Below are positions 1 to 4,766 of a stretch of 5,574 bases of DNA, piece after piece; within the stretch, counting starts at the first letter, position 1, and every line of letters begins with the position of its first letter. Below the pieces are notes generated by a model. It saw only the letters and a program-made list of their open reading frames with translations. It was not told the DNA's origin and did no database searches. A program made the position numbers and the translations under genes. Source of the DNA: CAYYBZ01 sp964470285 [NCBI: uncultured Oligoflexia bacterium] (GTDB lineage: Bacteria; Bdellovibrionota_G; CAYYBZ01); NCBI GenBank assembly GCA_964470285.1, contig CAYYBZ010000157.1:1-5574 (forward strand), in the 5' to 3' direction.

Positions 1-665
1 AGGATATTCTTAAGTGTTTTATCGGAACCGAAGGTCAGCGAAACATCCCTTTGCAGATTTAAAAGGCTTTCCGAACGTTTTTGTTTTGCTATATCTTTCA
101 ATGTAAATTGAAATCCGGTCATTTTGCCGTCTTTATATGTCGGAACAGCTCTTGCCTCTACAGGAAAGGGTTTTCTGTTTTTCTGTTTGAACAGAAACTC
201 GAAAATTTCCGTTTGATCTTTTTTCACGGGGCTTTGCAGGGTCCAGGCAATCTTTTCGAATTCGGTTCTGATCATAAAATAATCTTCTATATTCTTGCCG
301 ATTTGGTTTTTATAATCATAGCCACCGAATTGTTTTATTGATGGGCTGCAATATTCAATATTTCCATTTAAATCGGTTAATAATGTCACGTTAGAGATAT
401 TTTCTACAAGAAACTTATACTTGTTATTAATTTCTTCTATATCTCTTTCCCGCTTCAGTAGTTTTGCATTAATTTTTAGAAACTTTTTTAAATCTTTTGA
501 TTTTGAGAAGAAGTATAAGGACACAAGAGTTATTACGGACAGAACGGCGAAGATTTTTATCGCTGCAGATAAGCTTTGAATACTTAAAATTAATCCGATT
601 AGAAGAACGTTTAAAATAAGAAAAATGATATTTAGGAAAATATTTGTTTTGAGATGCTGCATCAT
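1..665 (-). CDS. Membrane-anchored PAS-domain sensor protein, N-terminal part (cut by the window edge)
   Basis: The minus strand reads open from the ATG at 665 to the window edge, giving 221 codons with the 3' end missing. Two hydrophobic segments at about residues 9-27 and 34-53 should anchor it in the inner membrane as a hairpin with almost no periplasmic loop. A charged, probably coiled linker follows (about 57-82), then a PAS domain (about 83-200). The PAS start is typical (YKFLVENISNVTLLTDLNGNI), as are the following 'YCSPSI' and the C-terminal stretch ending 'FQFTLKDI'. The last residues (LLNLQRDVSLTFGSDKTL) resemble the start of a GAF or second sensory domain. The output domain lies outside the window, so histidine kinase, diguanylate cyclase and other outputs cannot be told apart. 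Tandem ATGs at 665 and 662 are both possible starts, and neither has a clear Shine-Dalgarno. It is divergent from the acyl-CoA dehydrogenase gene. The PAS call is firm; ligand and partner are unknown. Confidence 0.8.
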   Translation of the reverse strand, partial: MMQHLKTNIFLNIIFLILNVLLIGLILSIQSLSAAIKIFAVLSVITLVSLYFFSKSKDLKKFLKINAKLLKRERDIEEINNKYKFLVENISNVTLLTDLNGNIEYCSPSIKQFGGYDYKNQIGKNIEDYFMIRTEFEKIAWTLQSPVKKDQTEIFEFLFKQKNRKPFPVEARAVPTYKDGKMTGFQFTLKDIAKQKRSESLLNLQRDVSLTFGSDKTLKNI

Positions 666-724
666 TATCGTCAAAAGAAAATCAGTAAGATTAAGAATGC
701 CAGCGAATCCCCTACAAATGGTAG

Positions 725-752
725 ATTATAGCGGAATAAGCTATTAGTCAAA
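725..752 (-). promoter_or_regulatory. Predicted sigma70-type promoter for the PAS sensor gene
   Basis: On the minus strand a perfect -10 box TATAAT (730-725) lies 16 bases after TTTGAC (752-747), or 15 bases after TTGACT (751-746). The start of transcription would fall near 717, leaving a leader of about 50 bases before the ATG at 665. A short inverted repeat, ATAGC (728-732) and GCTAT (740-744), spans the spacer and could be a protein site or chance. The prediction rests on sequence match alone. Confidence 0.5.
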
Positions 753-791
753 CAAGTAAATTACGAAAATTCGAGTTGATAAAAGCGTAAA

Positions 792-797
792 TATAAT
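792..797 (+). promoter_or_regulatory. Possible -10 box for the acyl-CoA dehydrogenase gene
   Basis: A perfect TATAAT hexamer lies 35 bases before the ATG at 833. No good -35 box stands at the usual distance: the best hexamer at 16 bases is TTCGAG (770-775), and TTGATA (776-781) is too close at 10 bases. TTGATA could instead pair with a weaker GATAAG at 798-803. The region is AT-rich, so a chance match is quite possible. Confidence 0.3.
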
Positions 798-821
798 GAT
801 AAGTTGTTAGCTTCTTAAAAC

Positions 822-827
822 GGAGGT
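822..827 (+). promoter_or_regulatory. Strong ribosome binding site of the acyl-CoA dehydrogenase gene
   Basis: GGAGGT sits five bases before the ATG at 833 and is a near-perfect match to the anti-Shine-Dalgarno. It fixes this start and shows that the host uses canonical Shine-Dalgarno initiation for at least some genes. Confidence 0.85.
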
Positions 828-832
828 AATCA

Positions 833-2047
833 ATGCTTAACTTTGAATTCACTGATGAACAGAAAGCAATTGCTCAGAGCATTAGGGATTTCGGTAAAAA
901 GGAAATAAAGCCCGTTATAAGAAAAATGGAAGAGGAAGAGAAAATCCCTGACAAAATAATAAAGGGCATAGCCGATATGGGACTTATGGCAATGACGGTT
1001 TCTCAGCAATACGGGGGAATTGAAGCCGATCCGATTACGGTTGGAATTGCAGCGGAAGAACTTGCAAGAGCAGATATTAGTTGCGCTATACCGACATTTT
1101 TTCTTGTGCCGAGCGCATGGGGTTATGTTTTTGATAAATATGCAAATGAGCGATGCAAAGAAGATTTGCTGCCGAATGTTACAAAAGGAAATGCATTTTT
1201 AGGCATTGCAGCAACAGAACCCGATGCCGGAACCGATCTTGGAAATACAAGAACAACAGCGGTAAAAAAGGGCGATAAATGGGTAATAAACGGCGAGAAA
1301 ATGTTTATCTCAGGGGTTAGGGAAAGTATGGAGCAGATGCCTGAAGGCGGCGGTTACGTTGCAATTTTCAAAACGGATCCGTCAAAAGGGACTCGAGGCA
1401 TGAGTCTTTTTTATCTGTCCGTTAACAAAAATGTTAAGGGACTAAGACCGACATATTTAAAAGACTGGGGAAGAAAAGGGATTTCAACAGGCGGAATGGC
1501 CTTTGAAGATGTCGAAATTCCGGCCCATCATCTTATAGGTGAAGAAAATAAGGGCTTTTACAGATTGGTTGAAGGTTTTGATTATGCCAGAGCTATTATC
1601 GCGGTTATCTGTGCTTCGGCTGCTCAAAGCGCTCTGGAACATGCAATGGAATATATAAAGATAAGAAAAACATTCGGTCAACCGATAGGTAAATACGAGG
1701 GTGTTCAATTTAAGCTTGCCGAACACTGGTCAAAGCTGGATGCTCTGAGGCTTTTAGGTTACAAGGCTCTCTGGTTAAAAGGAAGGGAAGGAACTAAAGA
1801 CGATCCGGGCAGGTTTGCTGTTACAAAGGCCTGCTCTGAAGCAAAAATGCTGGGCCCGCAATGGGCATTTGAAGCCATTAATGATGCCATTCAATGGTTC
1901 GGGGCCTTCGGGTATACGGAAGAATGCCCGCTCGATTTAGCGCTCAAAGGAGTGCGAAGTTACTGGTGGGCCGAAGGCGCACTTGAAGTTCAAAAACTCA
2001 TTGTCGCAAGAGAGCTTCTGGGTAAAGAATACGTAGCCAATAAATAA
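833..2047 (+). CDS. Acyl-CoA dehydrogenase family flavoprotein
   Basis: The 404-residue product has the usual length and three-part layout of cytoplasmic acyl-CoA dehydrogenases. These FAD enzymes make the alpha,beta double bond of an acyl-CoA and pass electrons to electron-transfer flavoprotein. The helical N-terminal domain begins LNFEFTDEQ. The middle beta domain carries the flavin/substrate motif TEPDAGTD (128-135) and KWVINGEKMFIS (149-160). The C-terminal helical domain has the FAD-contact motif RKTFGQPIG (278-286). Aligned by its tail (EVQKLIVARELL) to short- and medium-chain enzymes, E381 in 'WAEGALE' falls at the catalytic Glu of 'YEGTS'. The second family signature is altered: 'WFGAFGY' (355-361) has Ala for the usual second Gly, and the later 'ER..RD' is not conserved. 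Chain length or ring substrate cannot be inferred. No ETF, thiolase or CoA ligase gene lies nearby, so it appears to stand alone. The start is set by the strong Shine-Dalgarno. Confidence 0.93.
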   Translation: MLNFEFTDEQKAIAQSIRDFGKKEIKPVIRKMEEEEKIPDKIIKGIADMGLMAMTVSQQYGGIEADPITVGIAAEELARADISCAIPTFFLVPSAWGYVFDKYANERCKEDLLPNVTKGNAFLGIAATEPDAGTDLGNTRTTAVKKGDKWVINGEKMFISGVRESMEQMPEGGGYVAIFKTDPSKGTRGMSLFYLSVNKNVKGLRPTYLKDWGRKGISTGGMAFEDVEIPAHHLIGEENKGFYRLVEGFDYARAIIAVICASAAQSALEHAMEYIKIRKTFGQPIGKYEGVQFKLAEHWSKLDALRLLGYKALWLKGREGTKDDPGRFAVTKACSEAKMLGPQWAFEAINDAIQWFGAFGYTEECPLDLALKGVRSYWWAEGALEVQKLIVARELLGKEYVANK

Positions 2048-2078
2048 CAGTCTAAGTTTAACTTATTAAAATTTACGG

Positions 2079-2107
2079 TTGACAGCGAAATTTATCTCAA
2101 GTACTAT
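2079..2107 (+). promoter_or_regulatory. Near-consensus sigma70-type promoter of the SDR remnant
   Basis: TTGACA (2079-2084, a perfect -35) is followed after exactly 17 bases by TACTAT (2102-2107, a -10 matching consensus at five of six positions). It lies 31 bases after the stop of the acyl-CoA dehydrogenase gene. Transcription would start near 2114, about 37 bases before the ATG at 2151. It is the best-looking promoter in the window, yet it drives what seems a broken gene. Confidence 0.65.
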
Positions 2108-2118
2108 GCTGTCATAGT
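2103..2118. repeat. Inverted repeat overlapping the -10 box and transcription start
   Basis: ACTATG (2103-2108) and CATAGT (2113-2118) are perfect 6-base inverted arms around CTGT. The site covers most of the -10 box and the expected start of transcription, a usual place for a repressor operator. It directly abuts and slightly overlaps a second, stronger palindrome. A short RNA hairpin is an alternative. Confidence 0.4.
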
Positions 2119-2131
2119 TAGGATTCCTAAC
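2117..2131. promoter_or_regulatory. Perfect 15-base palindrome, likely operator
   Basis: GTTAGGATTCCTAAC is a perfect dyad: 7-base arms GTTAGGA and TCCTAAC around one central T. It lies just after the predicted transcription start and before the ribosome binding site of the SDR remnant. Size and symmetry fit a homodimeric repressor of the TetR or MarR kind, families that often control SDR oxidoreductase genes. That family assignment is inference, and no regulator gene is seen in the window. Confidence 0.45.
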
Positions 2132-2137
2132 AATAAC

Positions 2138-2143
2138 AGGGAG
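2138..2143 (+). promoter_or_regulatory. Ribosome binding site of the SDR remnant
   Basis: AGGGAG lies seven bases before the ATG at 2151, a good Shine-Dalgarno at good spacing. It supports this start and suggests that the shortened frame can still be translated. Confidence 0.55.
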
Positions 2144-2150
2144 AGTCAAA

Positions 2151-2312
2151 ATGACACATAAGATGTCGGTTTTAATAACGGGTTCAAGTTCAGGCTTCGG
2201 TTATCTAACGGCAAAAACTTTAGCCAAGGAAGGCCTTGAACTTTATGTTTTGGAAATGGATGTTACCGATGAAAAATCTGTAAATAAAGCCGTCACGGTG
2301 TTCAACGAGTAA
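2151..2312 (+). pseudogene. Remnant of a short-chain dehydrogenase/reductase (SDR), 53 codons
   Basis: The frame encodes 53 residues beginning MTHKMSVLITGSSSGFGYLT. 'LITGSSSGFG' (8-17) is the TGxxxGxG dinucleotide-binding motif that opens classical NAD(P)-dependent SDR enzymes, on the expected beta1-alphaA unit. 'VLEMDVTDEKSVNKAV' (33-48) is the conserved segment at the end of the third beta strand, where Asp contacts the adenine. In intact SDRs these two blocks are separated by roughly 25-35 residues holding beta2 and alphaB. Here 'TLAKEG' runs almost directly into 'LELYVLEMDV', so an in-frame internal deletion is likely. The protein then stops after 'VFNE', without the NNAG motif, the Ser-Tyr-Lys catalytic residues or about 200 further residues. 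It cannot be a working oxidoreductase. Promoter, operator-like palindrome and ribosome binding site all look intact, so decay seems recent or the small product may be kept. The alternative is a real microprotein derived from an SDR. Confidence 0.7.
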
Positions 2313-2314
2313 AT

Positions 2315-2331
2315 AGAGCAGCTCTTCCCTT
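2315..2331. terminator. Weak candidate bidirectional terminator between converging genes
   Basis: AGAG (2315-2318) and CTCT (2322-2325) can pair around CAG. On the plus strand TTCCCTTTT follows; on the minus strand ATTTA follows. The stem is only four base pairs, so this is a poor match to an intrinsic terminator. It is listed because it is the only hairpin in the 19 bases between the two converging stop codons. Confidence 0.2.
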
Positions 2332-4041
2332 TTATGATAAATAAGCATTTAGAACATACTGCTGAACCATGCGGTGAGTATTGAAAAATGATGCGTTGAT
2401 AGCTATGCATCTTCTCATTATGTCAATCCAGTGAGTTCTCTGATAGTAGTATTTGTCTATAATTATTTTTTCAAGTTTGTCGTAGAGTGCCTGAGCGTCT
2501 TTGTCGTCGTTACTCTCAACGTCTTTTGGATCTCCGATTGACCAACCGGTTAAACCCTCGATGCAGCCTTCAATCCACCAGCCGTCAAGTATACTTAAAG
2601 AAGGGATTCCGTTATGTGCGGCCTTCATTCCAGATGTACCCGATGCTTCCTGGGGCCTTCTCGGAGTATTTAACCAGACATCGACTCCGGAAACGAGCAT
2701 TTTGGCAATCGGAGCATCATAGTTTTCAAGATAAACAACGTTAATTTTATGTTTTATTTTCTTTGCGGCATCAAAAATTTTCTTGATTAGCGCCTGGCCC
2801 TGATTATCGTTTGGGTGAGCTTTTCCCGCGAAGATGATCTGAAACTTGCCCGAGTTATCCGCTATATTCATAAGACGGTTTATATCTCTGAAAATCAAGT
2901 CTCCGCGTTTGTAGGCGGTAGCTCTTCTGGCAAATCCCAATGTAAGAGTGTCATATTCCATTCCGGCATTTGTTTCCCTGTTAACGAAGTCGATTAAAAT
3001 TTTCTTTGCCTCCATATGCGTGTTCCATATTTCTTTTCGCGGAATACTTAGTGCATATCGAAGGGTAAAAGGATCTTTTCGCCAGCCCGGCATGTATTTA
3101 TCGTAAAGTTTTCCGAAGCATTCACATACCCATCTTTGGGAATAGATTCCGTTTGTTATTGAATCAATGTGATAACCTGGAAACATTTCCCTTGAAACTT
3201 TTCCGTGCTGCTTGGCCACTCCGTTTTCATATCCTGACAGGTTTAAGGCCAGAAGAGTCATATTAAGAGAGTCCTGACCTCCCATTTGCTTAAGAATTTC
3301 TATCGGAACAAAATCTCCCAGAACTTTTTGAACAAGGCTGTAATCAAACTTGTCATGTCCGGCGGGAACGGGAGTATGTGTAGTAAAAACGCACATTTTA
3401 TTAAGACCTTCGTAATCCCAGCCCGGTTCTTTGGGAGTTCTTCTGCCGTTAAGAAGCTCAAGTGTTAATAGACCGGCATGGCCTTCGTTCATGTGGTATT
3501 TTTTTATTTTGCTGTAGCCCAGTTCCTTAAGCATTCTTACTCCGCCGATTCCCAAAACAACTTCCTGGCAGAGTCTGTGCTTTCTGTCACCTCCGTAAAG
3601 AGTATCTGTAAGCTTGCGGTCGTAATCTGAGTTTTCTTCAATGTCTGTATCCAGAAAGATAATCGGCACAATGTGATTCGAAGTTCCCTTTACTGTATAT
3701 TCCCATGCCTGAATTTTGACTTTACGCCCTTCAATGTTAACCGATACTTTGTTTGGAAGAAGCTCCATATGATCGGCGGGAGTCCAGTCATGGGGCATCT
3801 CAAGCTGATTACCGTTCTCTTCAAGCTTTTGAAAAAAATAACCCTCATGGTAAAGAAGGGTTACTCCGATAATCGGTACGTTTAGATCCGCAAAAGATTT
3901 GATGGTATCTCCGGCAAGTATTCCCAGGCCTCCTGAATACGTAGGAATTGATGAATCCACCCCTATCTCCATAGAGAAGTAGGCGATTCTCTGATTCTTA
4001 TTTCTTTGTTTTTCCTCTGTATTGTTAACGTTAAATTTCAT
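2332..4041 (-). CDS. glgP: Compact alpha-glucan (glycogen) phosphorylase, GT35 family
   Basis: This PLP enzyme releases glucose-1-phosphate from alpha-1,4-glucans such as glycogen, using phosphate, in the cytoplasm. The 569-residue product begins almost at once with the conserved core (RIAYFSMEIGV, 18-28). It continues with the glycine-rich YSGGLGILAGD (35-45), HMNEGHAG (183-190), THTPVPAGHD (221-230), the 'ITNGIY' segment (295-300) and GFARRATAYKR (369-379). EASGTSGMK (465-473) is the PLP site, with K473 as the Schiff-base lysine. In the phosphorylase signature the hydrophobic residue before the final Asn is His here (KAAHN). It lacks the extra N-terminal region of the longer bacterial/archaeal members and the allosteric N-terminus of classical animal and E. 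coli-type enzymes. Maltodextrin is a possible alternative substrate. GGGGGA (4057-4052) before the ATG at 4041 serves as ribosome binding site. It follows the Yip1-type gene after 18 bases, so the two are probably cotranscribed. Confidence 0.93.
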   Translation of the reverse strand: MKFNVNNTEEKQRNKNQRIAYFSMEIGVDSSIPTYSGGLGILAGDTIKSFADLNVPIIGVTLLYHEGYFFQKLEENGNQLEMPHDWTPADHMELLPNKVSVNIEGRKVKIQAWEYTVKGTSNHIVPIIFLDTDIEENSDYDRKLTDTLYGGDRKHRLCQEVVLGIGGVRMLKELGYSKIKKYHMNEGHAGLLTLELLNGRRTPKEPGWDYEGLNKMCVFTTHTPVPAGHDKFDYSLVQKVLGDFVPIEILKQMGGQDSLNMTLLALNLSGYENGVAKQHGKVSREMFPGYHIDSITNGIYSQRWVCECFGKLYDKYMPGWRKDPFTLRYALSIPRKEIWNTHMEAKKILIDFVNRETNAGMEYDTLTLGFARRATAYKRGDLIFRDINRLMNIADNSGKFQIIFAGKAHPNDNQGQALIKKIFDAAKKIKHKINVVYLENYDAPIAKMLVSGVDVWLNTPRRPQEASGTSGMKAAHNGIPSLSILDGWWIEGCIEGLTGWSIGDPKDVESNDDKDAQALYDKLEKIIIDKYYYQRTHWIDIMRRCIAINASFFNTHRMVQQYVLNAYLS

Positions 4042-4059
4042 ATCAGCATGATCCCCCGC

Positions 4060-4659
4060 TTAAAAACCCTTATACCCGCTCATCCAGTAGCTTGAAAAAG
4101 TAAATGAGCTTATGATGAGACCTATGATGGCGGATATAACAAAAGAAACGGCAAGTGTCGCAGCAAAGTAAGCAATAAATTTTTCCTTGGGAACATCCTT
4201 TATTGTTTTTAAACCCGCATATAACAGATAAATAGAGTAAAGTCCCAGTAATCCTGACAGGAATGAAAGCGGCGTAATCAAATTTAGAGCTCCCGCTCCC
4301 CAGGCCGCTGTAGGGGCATAAGCGGCTATTTTAAACGATGAGGCAGAGTCCTTTTGGCAGCCGAATGATGGAGCTAAAGCATCGATTGCGAAACCCAGAA
4401 CGAAAACTCCTCCGATTGAGGCCAGATAGGACAAAACGGCAACAGTTAAACTTTTTGAATAAGGGGAAAACATAGGAAACATAATTCTTGATGCACCGAA
4501 TAGATTTCCTCCGATAAGCCCGCAAACCGGGGGAATGGCCGCCAATATTATTACGTATCTGGTAAAAAGGTCTGAAACCGGAGTTTTTTCCTTTTTGATC
4601 CTTTTGAACTCTTCCTGGGGAGTCATAATAAGATTTTTAACTCTATTAATAATTTCCAT
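4060..4659 (-). CDS. Yip1-domain integral membrane protein
   Basis: The 199-residue protein has a short cytoplasmic N-terminus typical of bacterial Yip1 proteins (RVKNLIMTPQEEFKRIKKEK). About five hydrophobic segments follow, at roughly residues 33-54, 72-93, 111-127, 130-149 and 161-185. The family hallmark is plain: SSFKIAAYAPTAAW (107-120), followed by a 'LYSIYLLYAGL' helix (140-150) and 'VPKEKFIAYF'. The bacterial family has no settled biochemical role, so none is given. The start is the ATG at 4659, not the in-frame TTG at 4692: GGAG (4669-4666) lies six bases before the ATG, while the TTG has no ribosome binding site and falls next to the predicted -10 box. It is the first gene of a probable operon with the alpha-glucan phosphorylase, which may tie this membrane protein to storage-carbon use. 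That link is inference. Confidence 0.85.
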   Translation of the reverse strand: MEIINRVKNLIMTPQEEFKRIKKEKTPVSDLFTRYVIILAAIPPVCGLIGGNLFGASRIMFPMFSPYSKSLTVAVLSYLASIGGVFVLGFAIDALAPSFGCQKDSASSFKIAAYAPTAAWGAGALNLITPLSFLSGLLGLYSIYLLYAGLKTIKDVPKEKFIAYFAATLAVSFVISAIIGLIISSFTFSSYWMSGYKGF

Positions 4660-4665
4660 AATATT

Positions 4666-4669
4666 CTCC
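4666..4669 (-). promoter_or_regulatory. Ribosome binding site that fixes the Yip1 gene start
   Basis: On the minus strand CGGAG ends at 4666, six bases before the ATG at 4659. It is the main reason for choosing a 199-residue product over the 210-residue reading from the upstream TTG. Confidence 0.75.
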
Positions 4670-4691
4670 GGTTTTTTGTGTTGTGAAAGCA

Positions 4692-4720
4692 AATTTACAT
4701 AAATGTTGCTGTGTTGACAA
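4692..4720 (-). promoter_or_regulatory. Predicted promoter of the Yip1-phosphorylase operon
   Basis: On the minus strand TTGTCA (4720-4715, five of six to the -35 consensus) is followed after 17 bases by TAAATT (4697-4692, four of six to the -10). Transcription would begin near 4685, leaving a leader of about 25 bases that contains the Shine-Dalgarno of the gene. Its -35 shares five bases with the -35 of the divergent plus-strand promoter. Confidence 0.45.
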
Positions 4721-4742
4721 ATTAATATTTGTATATTTTTAT
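4714..4742 (+). promoter_or_regulatory. Predicted promoter of the S9 peptidase gene
   Basis: A perfect -35 TTGACA (4714-4719) is followed after 17 bases by TTTTAT (4737-4742), a four of six -10. Transcription would start near 4749, only about 18 bases before the GTG at 4767. The stretch between the boxes contains an inverted repeat. Confidence 0.45.
4717..4732. repeat. Inverted repeat inside the divergent promoter region
   Basis: ACAAAT (4717-4722) and ATTTGT (4727-4732) are perfect 6-base inverted arms around TAAT. The left arm overlaps both -35 boxes, so a bound protein could affect both divergent transcripts. AT-rich DNA makes short repeats of this kind common by chance. Confidence 0.3.
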
Positions 4743-4766
4743 CTCTATCTTTAGTAGACCTTAACA

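Noticed and set aside
81-341. Open frame of 86 codons on the plus strand
   Set aside because: It lies antisense to the PAS sensor frame, which shows a coherent domain; the 86-codon product is rich in Phe and Cys and resembles no family.
728-744. ATAGC/GCTAT inverted repeat with a 7-base loop, as a terminator
   Set aside because: The stem is five base pairs with no T-run, and it sits within a predicted promoter spacer rather than after a gene.
1484-1726. Open frame of 80 codons on the minus strand
   Set aside because: It is antisense within the acyl-CoA dehydrogenase gene and has no recognisable domain or independent signals.
2053-2065. Palindrome TAAGTTTAACTTA just after the acyl-CoA dehydrogenase stop
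   Set aside because: The arms are 6 bases of very AT-rich sequence with a one-base centre and no T-tract, so it is neither a good terminator nor clearly an operator; chance is likely.
2487-2997. Several short plus-strand frames opposite the phosphorylase gene
   Set aside because: They are shadows of a well-conserved phosphorylase coding sequence, and their products look random.
4690-4692. TTG as start of the Yip1-type gene (210-residue product)
   Set aside because: There is no Shine-Dalgarno, it adjoins the predicted -10 box, and the ATG 11 codons later has a good ribosome binding site.
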